64,000 nucleotides of DNA from Setaria digitata. Lineage: Eukaryota; Nematoda; Chromadorea; Rhabditida; Setariidae. A program made the translations under genes and the position numbers. Below are positions 48,360 through 61,811 of the stretch, in pieces. How positions within the stretch are numbered: position 1 is the stretch's first letter; each line of letters opens with the position of its first letter. The stretch covers positions 62,001-126,000 of the forward strand of contig RCAB01000082.1 of NCBI GenBank assembly GCA_003640385.1, in the 5' to 3' direction. The notes under the pieces were generated by a model. That model did no database searches, was not told the DNA's origin, and saw only the letters and a program-made list of their open reading frames with translations.

Positions 48360-48890
48360 AAATAAACATAAACATAAACTCATGCACACATCCACAGCTT
48401 CACCACTTTGTGACACGCCCACGCACTTATCGTATTCGCCATACACCCACACTTAATTGCCATACATCCACTCGCTCACCAAAATCGTCATGCCCACCCA
48501 CACACTTGTCATACACCCACACATCTGTCGTCTACACACTTAGCATACACTCGTATACTTCCAGACACGTTCACGCCATAAACTTGTCATACACGTAACA
48601 CCCAAATCACGCACAAGCACATACGTACGTTGCAACTGCTGTACATTGACTGACTGAAGTATACGTACACATACATACACGGAATACAGCGACACATACT
48701 ATTTACATAGATAGTATACACACGTAAACGTGTACGTACGTAAGAAATGGAAATAAATATAAGAACACTTGGAAAAAAAAGAACTGAACCGACATACACA
48801 CATACATATACTCACATACACAAATGGATATATTTGGTCACATACATACATACACTTCATAGACATACACACATACACACACATGCATAT
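48360..48890. repeat. Degenerate CA-rich minisatellite
   Basis: Irregular repeats of words like CATACACCCACAC, CTTGTCATACACCCACAC and CATACATACAC. The period is roughly 20-30 bp in the left half and decays to CATACATACA in the right half. Open frames here are repeat translations, not genes. Confidence 0.75.
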
Positions 48891-51800
48891 TCAAACTAAT
48901 GAGGAAGGTTTAATAGCAAAAGAAGCCTGAAAGGATGATGATGACTATTAAATTTCACATTAAATGAGCAATATAATTTAGACCGTGCAAAATCGATGCT
49001 TTTGGAGGACAAAGAATGAATAGACTAGACTAGATTAGACTAGGAGCAGACTGGTCTTAGTCCTATATTCATCTTTTCCCTCTCTTTTTTTTCCCTCTTC
49101 CTCACTTAATCCTCTCTTTACCATCTGTTTTTTCCTTTAGTGATAATTTAAATAAGCATAGTCAAATAAATTGCTTTGAATTTTCATTTTTAATTATTTA
49201 AAATAGAAGAAAAAAAAAAAAAGCTCAGGTTTTGTTATTTTTCCAGAAGGCTTTTATTTTTAATCATCTAAAAATTGTTAAAAAAAAAAAAAAGTAAAAT
49301 TTGATATTCTTAAAATTCTTGCTAGAGCAATAAATTATTATTGCTCTGCTTTTCTTTCGTATTTTTGAAATTAAAAAATGTAATGTGTGAGAAGATAGCA
49401 AAATTTGAAAGGAAAAAAAAAAATTTAATTCTATTTCAAAACTTTTAATAAATTTTCTCATTCCAAAAATTTAAGTTCATTTTCTCACTTATTCCTTTTC
49501 TCTTCGTTCAGTGAATCGTTTTTGTTTTCTTCTTGTGCAAAAAAAAAAAAAAGACAGAGAAAAATGATAGCAAAATAATTTGACGTACGTAAAAGTAAAG
49601 GAAATATATTGATTGATACGTACGTGAGAAGAGTAATAAGAAATTTGTAAAATAATGAATACAGAAATGTCAGTAAGAATGAAATGCATATGTGCAAGCT
49701 ATAAAAATATGCTCCTGAACAGCTGAGAAGGAACACGTGTAAATAAAATGTAACACGTGTAAAAAAAAAAAAAAAAAAAAAACAAACAAACAAACAAAAG
49801 AGAAAAATAGCAATGAACAATGAAACCATATGTGTCTGAAGACATAGTTAAATTATGAGACGCAAACATAACAGTAACACGTAAAAGAGAGCACGTGTTA
49901 TTGAGGAAGAGAAACGTGAAAAGCACAGGTAAAAAGCTTAATGTGATTGATGAAGTGATCAATTGTTAAAGTGAGAAACTGTAGGAGTACAGTAGGAAAA
50001 CTTACAGCAGTAAGTTTAAATGCAAAATAAATCATACGTTGTGTAATAGATTTGTGAAAAATTTCTGTAACAGTATCCGAGTAAATCTTCTTTTATCGTA
50101 TCAAACAACTGAGCAGTTACGGTATTAAATTAATATAATTCAATGATCAAATTGTAGGCAAATAAGTGCTAAACAAATAAATAACACATACTGAATATGA
50201 ACTAAGCATCTTGCTTACGGGAAAATATCAAACAAAATAATATTTTCTTTTAATGTGTTAGAAGAAGTGAGAATTATCTAGCTGATATTTGAATTGAAGG
50301 AGTAATCAAAAATGCTGTAAACATCGAAATTTTTGAAAAATTTTCACTTCATCTATCAATCAATCCTTTAGATGCAATTAAAAATTCACTCTAATTATAT
50401 CAATTTAGAACACTCAAACTAATAAAATATTACATAATTACTACAATTTCTTTTCTCACTCACTATTGCTTTTTTTTTTTTTTTTTTCCTCGCTAACAAA
50501 GGATTGAAAGATTTCTTTTTTAAGAACCAGGATTATTTTAATTTCAAAAAATACAATAATCAAATAATAATAATAATAATTAATAATAATGATAATAACA
50601 GTAGCAATAGGATAATAATGATAACAACAATAACAACTAGAAATGGTGAACACTGACTAAAGCCCAGGCTTATTACTGCTATTGCTGTTGCTGCTACTTT
50701 TCGACTTTCCCTTTAGGTCATCATCATACCTTTTCACTTCATTTTATGATAGATTCTCTTGCCACTTTTCCTCCCTTTAACGCTCTCACTTTAGCCTACT
50801 GTTTGTCCCAGGCAACAAGTAAGTGTCTAGCTAGTCCATGGCTGAAGCGCTAACTAGGCCCAGCTTATCCATGTTATGCCCATAAATATGCATAACATAT
50901 TTCTTTTCTCGTCCTTCTCACCCTCTTCATCTTACAAACTATCTTTTCAGTTTAGCTTAGTAAATGCTTCGTTATCGCTTACTTGAAGTCATATCTTTTG
51001 ACTAGCCTTACGCTAGGCTTCACTAGGCACTAGGCTAGGTTAGCTATACTATATACTATCCTATACTCACCATACTTATATGCTGCACATACAAATAAAA
51101 TACTTTACATGTTCATTTTCATCATTTTTTTTTTTTTTCTCTTTATACATAACACTAAACTTTCCAACGAAATAAAAAAAAAAAAAAAAAAGAAAAAATT
51201 AAAATGACAAAAACAGCTATTAGCATCTTAGGCCAAAAAGCTATAACGTTGCTTAAAATATACGTATATGGCTCACTAATACTCAAGTATAGATTTATTC
51301 CAGCTCAAGAGCCTAAGGTTTTGCTTTAAACTAGAAATGCAAACATAACAAGCACAAAATTTCTCATCTTTTTCCCATTTACTTCTTTCAAACATCCTCA
51401 TTTTTCCCCACTTTTTTATTATTTAAAATTCGATTTTGAGACACTTTCTCGAGACCACCGCTCTATATATCATTCAATCCTTTGATCCCACTTCTACTTT
51501 TTTTTTTTTTTTTCTCCTCTCTTCCTCTTTTGTTTTTTTTCTTAAAATTTCTTTAAGTGTATAAAATCTTCTCGTTTTTTTTTCGCTTATTTAATTTACA
51601 GTTTTTTTATTTTAATTTTTTTTTTCTTTTAAACGAAACTTTATTTATTTATTTTTTTTTGTTGACATATTTCTTCATTTACTTATTAAAACTTATCTTC
51701 AAATGAAATAATGCAGAAATAAAAATATTTGAATATAATTAATGAATGTGCAAGAAAATATTGACAAAAGGAGAGAAATTTGATTAAGGAAAGGTAAAAA

Positions 51801-53994
51801 TAAATGCAAAGAATTGATTCAGTGGAAAAAGGAAGAATTAGAATATGAATATATTAATATATAGTTTTTTTTTTTTTCATTTTCTNGAAGAGACGACAAA
51901 AATTAAACAAATAAGAAATTTATTAATTCTGACGAATTAAAAATAAACTTCCATCGATTGAAAACAATTGCAAAATGAATTGTTGAAAAAGTTGGAAAAT
52001 CATTAATCATTTAAATAAGCTGCAAGCAGAATAGTAAATTCTACTTGTCCATCACATAGAATGGCAATTTCTCGTCACATATAAATATCATCTTTTGATA
52101 TAAAACAAAATGACAGATTCGTCGTCACTTTAATTATTGCTGCCTGAATTAATTAAGAATAGAATTGCAAATATTTTACCATATGCATCACTATAGCTAT
52201 TATTATAACAATTATAAAAATGATAATTGATAATAATAATAATATTAACGATAATTATCAGTAATAATGATAATAAATAATAATAATAATAATAACATTA
52301 TTATTATAACAATATTACCAACAATTATCACTAATGATGATAATAAACATCATCATCATTATGGATAGCGATAAGCAACAAGATTATATTTGTTTTCCAA
52401 TTTCACCAGCCAGCTTCACACTTCTACTAGATTGTAACAATAAGTTGTAACATAATTCTTTGTTTCTTCAGCTTGTTTCATTTATTTCATATTATAAAGA
52501 ATTTACATACATATTTACTGAGCGGAAATACTTTTCCATCCTGAAAAGCCTTGCTCACATGCTCTTTACTTTTTTAAGCTTACTTCATTTCTTCCTTTTC
52601 ATTTTAAGGGTTATAAACAAGATTTCTTTAAGAGGAAATTAAGAATGGTATAAATTTCGATTCAGATACGAGCATTTTCTATCTCACAGATTGAAAAAAA
52701 AAAAAAAAAAAGGATTTAAATTTTTTGTAATTTATTCATTCGATGCTACTACGAACAGTAACAATCTTAATAATGATAATTTGTAATAAATAGTACATGA
52801 GAACTGATTCAGATTAATTCAGATTGTTCTATCAGTTGCTAATTTAAGAATTATTTAGCATAAATTATTATGTGCTATATTGTGTGGTGGAAATGATGAT
52901 CATAAATAATATTTTTAACATATGAAACTATTGGAATCATTTATAGAATAGATTTTATCATAACAATATTGATCGTCGATTTTTCTTTTTTTTTGTTTAT
53001 ATTTAATTATTTAATTTACAGTAAATATCTAAATTTTTAGCAATGTACAAATTAAATAAATCAGAATAAAATTTTCTGCCTGTTTCTGTTTTTTTTTATC
53101 ACTTATGAACTGATATATATATATACATGATAGAGATAAATGCAAAATAAAAAAAAAAAAAAAGAAACAAAATTAAAATAAATGAAATGAAATTTCATTG
53201 AGAACTTGATTAATTTGTGTTATAAATTTCTGTGCTTCTTGCGAAGTTCCACAAAAATATATGCCGAGAACTATTTTATGAATTAATGAGTTAAGTTAAG
53301 GAACTGAAAACAAAAAAAAAAGAAGCAAAGGAAAGGTAAAGAAAGTATTATTTGCTGTGGGAAAAGGAGAAATTTTTCTAACAAAACTTAATGAACTGGA
53401 AAATTTCTCTTAATTAGGACAGGTATAAAATTATGAACATTGAGATAAATAGAAATGAAAAATTTATTTATTTAGTTTTTATATAAAAATTCACTCCTTT
53501 CCGCTTAGCCTTTTTCTGCAATTAAAAATAACTAAATTGATAATTTTCTAAAATAATTTTATCTTTGTTATTATTTCTTATTCATCTGTAAAAAGAATGC
53601 ATTCATTTTTTTTTTCTTTTTTTTTTTTTGTTTTTTGCTTTTTGCTTTTACCACAGAAAATCTGAAAGGAAAGAAAAATGCACCGTAATTAATGTATGAT
53701 AGATAAAATTAATTGAAAGAGTTTGAAAAATTGAACAATAATTGTTTCATTTGGCTATAGCTTTTGAGTTTTTGAACTGATGATGAATTGAAAGATTTTT
53801 CTGCTTCCCACAGGAGGAAATTGATGCTCGACCCGTTAGATATCTTATCATTAAATATCACCATTGATTATATTTTTATTCCACTATACGGTAGAACGAA
53901 CTCAGGGATATTTCTCACTAAGCTAATGAATACAAAATGGCACCAAAAATGGCCTACTAAGCCAAATATCGACATTTTTTAAATTGGCCAAATG

Positions 53995-54140
53995 TGAGGG
54001 TGTATGTATGTTTGTGTATGTGAGAGTATGTGTATGTCTCTGTATGTGAGGCTAAATGTATCCGTGTAAGTGAATGTACGTAAAGACGTATGTAAGAGTA
54101 AAATGTATGTCTGTGTATGCGTATGATGTGTATGTCATTG
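53995..54140. repeat. TG-rich degenerate microsatellite
   Basis: GTGTATGTATG and TGTGTATGTGAG words without a strict period; the complement-strand counterpart in type of the CA-rich array at 48.4 kb. Confidence 0.75.
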
Positions 54141-54777
54141 GATTGAATTGAAATGTCACAATATAACACTGGGCATATTTTCGTTCACTCATCTTCCTCT
54201 TCTTGGCTCATTTTTCCTTACCCACAAATTTTTTCCTCTTGGCTCTCTTTTTCCTTCCTCTGTAAAGTTACTTTTCTTGATTTACTTCCCACATGAAGTC
54301 ATTTTTCTTGGCTCTTTTTCCTTTGGTCAGGAAGTTATTAAGTTATCCTGCCTCTCGCCTTCTCTCTCTACCTCTTTCCCTTTGCTTCCGTCTCCTTCTC
54401 TCCACTTTATTGCCTAATTATTTTGCTGAGAAAAACTGTATGTATAATAAATGGCCAATTATTTCCATCTTATAATACTACTATTGTTTATGATGATCAC
54501 TACAATAATAAATATTATGGGTCATTACATATAATAATTATTATTGAAAATCATTATATATATAGTTATCCTTAGCGAGATAATCGAAGATAATAATAAC
54601 TGACAAGTGATAATCTTAATCACAGTGTCAATCGTAATCATAATAACAATAGAAGTGAAAATAAAAAGAATAAATTGTTGGAGTTTGCTATGCGAGAAGC
54701 AAGCAATTGTATAGAATTATAAACAATTAGGTTGACTCGCTTAATAAACTTTCATTTACACTACTAATATTTCCCAA

Positions 54778-54980
54778 AGGAAGCTTGTCAATTTCTTCTC
54801 ACACTTATCAGCGAAGAAAGCTTATCAATTTTACCTCATACATATCAGTGAGATACATTTAGTGACGAGTACTTGTCAACTTTCCCTCACACTTATCAAT
54901 AAGCTTATCAATTTTCTCTCCTCATACTTGACAATCATCGAGGAAAGCATATCAATTTTCCCCGTATATATCAATGAATA
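54778..54980. repeat. Degenerate tandem repeat, about five units of 35-50 bp
   Basis: Units share the pattern AAAGCTTATCAATTTT followed by CTCATACTTATCAATGA, with variable spacing. The copies are quite diverged, which suggests an old array. Confidence 0.65.
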
Positions 54981-56078
54981 TATTTGATAAAATCCATCCC
55001 TGATACATTATCAAATATTATTCAACGTGAAAATGAATGCACTTAGCAATAATGCATTATTTAATTTAAATTGTTATACAGATGCTTTGTTAAATTTAAA
55101 CGAAAATTGAAGAACTAATTTCCAGAATTTCAAGGATTAATAATAATAATACTAGCAATAAATAACTATTGAACAATGTTTAAGTGAATATATTGCATTT
55201 GGAAATGGAAATGGAAAAATGATGAAGAAAATGAATGAATGAAATGTTCATTTATCTATCCTAATTCTGAGCCTTGAGCAATGGAAGGAGAGGCCATTGC
55301 TTGGCCGAATTTATTGAGTGGCCAAATGATGCCATCTTATGTACTTTGGTAGCTAAAAAAGAAATAAAAAAAGCCACCACCTCTTTACTTCATTTTTTTT
55401 TTTTACTTTTTTTTTTTTTTTTTTTTTTTTATAAAAATCATATCCCTGCATTTGTTTCTTTTTTTGTCCAATTTTATTCATTCATTTCTCGAAAGAAAGG
55501 AAGAAAACCAAATCTCATAAATATCAGAAATTATTTGTCAGATAAACTAATCCAGAAATGATAGAAGAGAGCGGGGGAAGGTGAAGGAGAAATGAATGAT
55601 AGCGTGAAAAGAAATCTCATAAATAACAGAAAATATATGTCAGATAAACTAATCTAGAAATGATAAAAAGGATTTGAAATCAAGGAATACATGGAATACT
55701 TGAAAAGTTCAATTTTCCGCTCTGAAAGAATTAATAATGAAGTCATTTGCGCTAGAAATCTGTTATTAATTCACGCCATTTGCGCTGGAAATCTGTTATT
55801 AGTTACGAGACAAATGTGTTATTAGTAACAAGTCAACCATATATGTTAACGAGCTAACTCATTATTCGAGCGACTAATTAACGCCAAAATCATGAATTAA
55901 AAAATTATAATAAATTACAACATCAAACATTTCTTTATAGCTGATATGGAGGATTACTAATAATTTAAATAAATTGAAACTAATTTGAAGCCAAAAAAAA
56001 AATACATGAAAGATTTTTTTCCTATCTCATAATAGTAATTAAAATTTATTTTTATTTAAACTTAAAAACCAAACAGGG

Positions 56079-56081
<3 letters not shown>

Positions 56082-56136
<55 letters not shown>
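56082..56136. repeat. (GA)n microsatellite, about 25 dinucleotides
   Basis: The longest pure GA run of the window, likely to be length-polymorphic. Confidence 0.95.
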
Positions 56137-56139
<3 letters not shown>

Positions 56140-59100
56140 AATGGTAAGGGAATGAAATAAAATTAGAAAAAAATGCGGGATATAATTATTTTAATTGGTT
56201 GCGATATTTTGGTCCAATTAGTGTCACATTTTCTGCCCTCTCCTTCGAAGTCTGAAATTGACGAAAAATGGAAAACATAAAAATTCATCATTTTTTTTTT
56301 TATTAGTATATGTTAAATTTTAACCAACAATTTAATGAAATAAATTCATTTTAGTCAAAACTGACATTTATTCAAACATCACTACTTCATTTCTTTGATG
56401 ATTATTCGCCTTGAATACCAATATGAATTAAATTTACTCGAACAAAAACTAGCAAGAAAAAAAAAAAGAAAGATTGATTGAAAATCAAGTTTAATTAATG
56501 AATATGAACTTAATTTCAAAACTCGTATCACATTTCAATGTCTTGCTTGAATTTTTTTCATCAATTTTTCACTTTTCCATTTATCAAGAAGCGTTTTAAC
56601 ATTATGTATATCATATATATATGTATATATTTATATATAAATTTTTAGCAAAATCTTCTTCTCTTTATCTTTGTACAATTATGGAAGCATTTTTCTTTCT
56701 CCTCCTCATTCTTTTCCCTCATTTTTCGAAATTATAACTTTTCGAAAGCAAAAAGAAAAAAGAAAATTAAATTTCATTTAAATTTCGTTCTTTGAGAAAT
56801 GGAATATGTAAAAATGAAATTGCTGATATTATATATGTTTCTTGCATATTCATTTGGGCTAATAATTTACTTTAAAAGTTTCCGCTATCTTTCGCTTTTT
56901 GCATTTGCAAAAAGTATGAATTGCATTTGAATTTCAAAACTTTCTTTTGCAGCTTCTTAACAACAATTGTAAGAGTTGTTTGGAGGAAAAAACAAAAGAA
57001 ATAGTAAACAAAGTTTAGGCTATTTCAATAATTGCGAAGTTGAAATTTAACTGTTTTTGAACAATATATCATTTTCTTGACGTTTTTTGTGAATTTATAG
57101 CATTTTTTCTTTTTTTTTTTTTTTTTTTTTATTTTTCAAAATCTATGAATGAAGCATTTTGTTCAATTTACGCGTTAATTAATTTTGGTTTTTAAAAAAT
57201 ACATATTAATAAGGTTATGCACCGAGAGTATTTCACTTTCTTTACTTTTTAAATCGTAAATAAACAATACTGAATTACATAATAATCCTTTGTTCTTCTT
57301 GCCTTCTCTTCGAAAAAAAAATTAATTAGTGTAATTTAAGACTTTTTGAACGGAGTATAAAATGCATAACAACATAGTCACAGTTTAGAAAGTGTAAAGC
57401 TCAAATTTCGTAAAAATTTAAGAGTAAAATCGCTAAAAAAAAAAGCAAAACAAAACAAAAAATGAAAAAAAAAAAAGAAAAAAACGAGAGCAAAATTGAA
57501 ATCTTTGTCTAGTAAATGCTAATTCTAAATTAAAATGAAATGAGCCGGAAGAGAGAAAGAACTGAAAAGTGTCTATGAATGAAACTTAACGATTTTATGT
57601 GTATATTTGTTCATCTAAAAAAAAAGTTATTAGAAAGAGGATTCAGAAGAGCAAAAAAAAAAAAAAAATAGAAAAAGGATTCAGAAGACCAAAAAAGAAA
57701 ATGAAAGAAGCAAAATCACAGATGAATTCTGTCATTTTTTATTGTTTTTCAATCAATCTTCCTTTCCTTTTCTTTGTTTTTTTTTAAAAAAAAAAAGTTC
57801 TTTTTTAAAAAATTTTCCCAAATATTTTTAAGCTAACATTGCAAAAATGAAAGAATTTGGAAAATTCTTTTACTCTTTTAACAATATAAACTTTCAAATA
57901 ATTAGTTCGAGACGACTTTTTATTTTTTATGTCATTAAATTATCAAATTTATTACACTGCGCAAAATTGTCATCCACTTACTATTTATGAACATTTCAAT
58001 TAAACTATCACATTTAATGCTTGTCATTTCTTCTACTAATTATTCGGTAAAAATTTAAATAATTAAAATTCTTCAAGTTGTCTTTTAATTATTTTCATTT
58101 TTTTTACAATTTCCGCAAATATTCCCGTGCAAATTTACTGCATAGTTATATGTACGAATTAGATTACCGAATAGTACTAAAATATTACGAAGGAAAAAAA
58201 GAACTCAAATTTATAATAAAAAATACGTCAATGATGTAGTGTAGTGCATGAAATATATTTACCAAAAATAAATAAGTAAACAAACAAAAAAAAAAACAGA
58301 AAAAATAGCGTAAATTTTACGTCCAAATTATGGGGAATTTTTTTTTTTTTTTTTTTTTTTAAAATGTCACTTCCACGTTCTTTGTATTTGATTTACGTAA
58401 TATTATTTTATTATAAATTATCAAAATAAAGCATTATTTTCCTTTTTGTAATTTGTAAGACATAAAAATGTTATGTTATCTAGAGCAGTATTACAATATT
58501 ATTGCAATTACAATTTAATACAGCATGAAATTAACGCTATTTTATTATTTAATCAAAAATTTAGCAAAAATTATTCAACTGAAAACAAAAAATTTCAACA
58601 TTAAATCTATAATAATGAGAAAATTTTGAACTTTTTTGTGAAAAGAAAAAAATTACACTGATTCCTCTTTTTTTTTTTTTGAAATTTGGAAAAGTTTAAA
58701 GGAGAAGACGAAAAGCAAAAACAATTCTTGTCAATCTTGTTTTGTTCAGAAAAGATGTTTCGAAAGGAAAAAGGAATGAAAAGTTACATATAGCATATAA
58801 GGATAATTTAAAGAACAAAACAAAAAAAGGAATAAAGTATGCACTTTAGGGACAAGGGAACTTTGATAGATTTAATTATCACCATCATTCATTATTATTA
58901 TTGTTATTATTATTATCACTATCCACACAACATCACCATCGCTATCATTATCATTATCTTCCCTAACAGTAGTCCAATCAATATATTTTTAATTTCTTAT
59001 CAAATTCTTTCTTTGCTAAAAAAAGAAAAAAAAAAACTATAAAATTCTGAATTTTAGGAATTTCCTTACGCTTAACATAGATTAAGTCACAAGCTGAAAA

Positions 59101-60057
59101 ATTGAATGAGGAGATGAAAAAGAAATGTAGGCAATTTTTATGAGAATAGATTTTTGGTAACTTTTAGCTTAATGCTTTATATTCGTCAAATAATCATTTT
59201 CAGATTAAAATAATAAAGCAAATAGAAATTTTTCTTCAAAATATTTCAAAAAGTAGAAGAATGAAGAGGTGGGAATTATTTGGATATGAATGGAACAAAA
59301 AGCGTAAAATATTAGTAAGAGGGAATTTTTAATAATTATTATTGTGAGAGTGAATCTTCAATAATCATAAGAGTGAAATCTTGAGCGAAATATAAAGAAA
59401 ATCGAAATTCCATTAAAGAAAAGTGTTTATGCATCATAACTGCGATTCATTTCTTTTTTTTAATAAATATTCATTTAAACTTGATGAATTTATGCGGTAA
59501 TAACAGTCTTACAGCATAAATAATAATTTCATGGCTAGTAATATTTCTGCATCGAAGCATTTCAATAAATAAATATTGCAAAAATAAATAAATGATTGCT
59601 GAATTCTCTTTAACTAAAAAAAGACATAAAAATAAAAAATAAAAACACAAAATAAAATTGAGTGATGGCTTAGTTTTACTGCAAATGTTTCCAGTCTAAT
59701 ACTATCGTTATTTTCATTATTGCTATTAACACTGATAATCGCAAATATTGTCATTATCATTATTATTGATTAGCTGACAAAAGTAATAATTGTTATTGCT
59801 ATCACTTTCGTTATTTAGAGTTTTTAGTTTTTTCTTTTTGCTTCTGAAATCTTTGAACAGCACTTTATAAAATGAATTTTTTTTTTAAATAATGCTAAAA
59901 AAAAAAAAATCCGAAATAACAGAGCAACAACTCGCTGCTAATGAATACGACTAATTTCTTAATTTCATTGTTGAAGAAAAAAAAAAAAAAAAGGAGGAAT
60001 CGATAATTTATATTCTTCATTATTAAGATGCAGTGGGAAGAAAAAGAAAAAAGTTTT

Positions 60058-61811
60058 CTATCTAACAATATTAGCATTTTTATAATTGCTTGCAAAAAAT
60101 TTTCGAATAACAATAACTTGTACAATTGCTGTGCATAAAATGACAATTGTCTGCATCATCGAAAACGTATCAATATCACGGGCATTTTTAATCTGCAATT
60201 GCAAATCACGTGTTGATTTAAGTCGCTTTAAGGCAATTGCTGAGGAAGCTATCGATTCTCTCAAATGATTAATCGATTCCTGTAACATGAATAATTAAAG
60301 TTTGAAAATTGGAATTTTAAATGCAATCATCAAATTACACTACTCTTTCATATAGTAAAAAAAAAAAAACCTTTTCCGAAATAATTTTTTTTTTTTGTCT
60401 GTTAAATTTTTCATTTCAAATATATGACGCTATGCAACAGTTAAAGGCTCAACGAAAGTATCAATCATTTTCCATGACTATAAAAATTCTCGTTTTTTTT
60501 TTTCTTTTTTTTCCACATTTACTAATTCACCTACATTCATATTTTTTGTCGATTCGCTGTGTTCCTTCTGCATTCTATTTGCTTCATTCATTGTCGCTCG
60601 ATGATGCGCATAAATGACGAGCATTAAACGTACGCTTTCTACGCCTTTTAAGTTTGACTTGATACAAATTTCGTACACGCCTAAAATGATTGAAATTTTC
60701 TTTCAGTTTTTGAAATTAAAATTCGCAGTTTAAGGAGTGATGAGGAAATTTCACGAAAATTTTGCAGTGAGGAATAATTTTGGTAGGTTAAAAAAGTGGT
60801 TTTTCTTTTTTTTTTCTCTCTCTCACCATAAGTGACCAGTATCTGTGGCAATATGCAATAAGTTCGTATCACTTCTTTAAATTGGCAATATTTATGATAT
60901 GAAACGACTATTCATATTCTAATTTTGTCTTTTATCACTAACCTCCTTCTCGTATCATTTGATTAAATACCGCTTGATCAATACCTTTATACCAGTTGCT
61001 AATATTTTTGCTTGGTGATCTAATTCGCATGCTTATCGTTTGCAACTCGGCATCAACTGACTGAAAAAGTATGTTTTTCTTGATTAAATTAGTTTTGAAA
61101 GATGGTAATTTTGCATTATTTAAAAACAAAATTATTGTCCAAAATTTTTGTTTTCTTTTTAGTAACATTCCAAGTGTTAAAATTTGAATTTTAAACTTTA
61201 AAGAGAACCAGTAATATTTTACAGAAACAATTTTAAAATGATTTTTAATATAAGAAATGTTTTTTTTAAAAAAAAAGGATTTTCATTAAAAATATCTATG
61301 TTTTTTCTTTTTTTTTCACATTGCCTTAAATTAATACATTTTTCTCTTTTTTTTTCTTTTAATATTATCTTTAAAGTGAAGATCAACTGTTGGCAAGCAA
61401 TATGGCATTTGCCTTTTTTGAAGTTCCTTATAAAAAGTACAAGAAAAAACTCAAGATTTATCCTTCCACCTTACACACTTTCCATATAATTACCTCAGGT
61501 TGATCATCAAAAAAATTGTAACGAATGAAGTATATAATATTCGAGATTTACCCTTTGACCTCCACGGTGCTATACTGGTGTACCATTATCTGACCGTAGT
61601 TCACTTGAAGATTGCTTACCCTAGCAGAGATGCTTAAATCGCTGTATCGCAAAAATTCTTCGTAGAAGCAGTTTAATTCGGTTGCGGATGATACGTCAAA
61701 AAAGAGTTCTACGATGAAGCCGTACGTCTGACCACCGGACATAATGTACTGCGTGAAACCCGAGCACAGCATCAGTGATGTCGCCAACCAAAGAATCGTT
61801 TTTAGATACAT
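60058..61811 (-). CDS. p24/TMED family transmembrane cargo receptor, 4 exons
   Basis: Type I membrane protein of ER-Golgi vesicles that links lumenal cargo to COPI/COPII coats. Exons (minus): 61605-61811, 60943-61060, 60535-60680, 60058-60279 (693 nt, 230 aa, typical for p24). Residues 1-20 (MYLKTILWLATSLMLCSGFT) are a signal peptide. The GOLD domain has the expected Cys pair: Cys48 in ELNCFYEEF and Cys114 in GVYEICIKSN. A coiled-coil-like segment (NESINHLRESIASSAIALKR) follows, then one membrane span at about 196-215 and a cytoplasmic tail RKFFASNYKNANIVR. The FF pair is the coatomer/COPII-binding signature; a dilysine is not obvious. An alternative donor in exon 1 (GTAAGC at 61617) was rejected because only CAA|GTGAAC at 61605 keeps phase. 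A TTTTAG acceptor abuts the ATG directly, suggesting trans-splicing. The GOLD sequence is divergent and I do not assign a subfamily. Confidence 0.9.

Larger units (their letters stand above)
37275..60057. other. Gene desert of about 22.8 kb upstream of goa-1
   Basis: I found no multi-exon gene on either strand. Contents include: poly-A/T runs and AT-rich filler; the 57-bp tandem repeat at 42031-42309; ACGT-rich diverged repeats at 43630-44180; assembly joins at 44634 and 51886; an AT microsatellite at 45618-45724; GATGAT-rich simple sequence at 46085-46440; a CA-rich degenerate array at 48360-48890; CTAG-rich sequence around 49025-49060 and 50830-51050; a TG-rich tract at 53995-54140; a degenerate 40-50-bp repeat at 54778-54980; and a GA microsatellite at 56082-56136. 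One weak 40-codon secreted-peptide candidate is listed separately. The part nearest 37275 should hold the goa-1 promoter and 5' UTR. Confidence 0.6.

Noticed and set aside
48320..48598. 92-codon His/Thr-rich frame on the plus strand
   Set aside because: A direct translation of the degenerate CA-rich repeat; not a gene.
53788..53982. 64-codon frame on the plus strand (SASHRRKLMLDPLDILS...)
   Set aside because: Less repetitive than its neighbours, but no splice partner, start context or family was recognised, so it is not supportable as a gene.
61552..61604. Extension of p24 exon 1 through VNYGQIMVHQYS
   Set aside because: It leaves the exon in the wrong phase for the next exon; the donor at CAA|GTGAAC restores the frame and the GOLD spacing.
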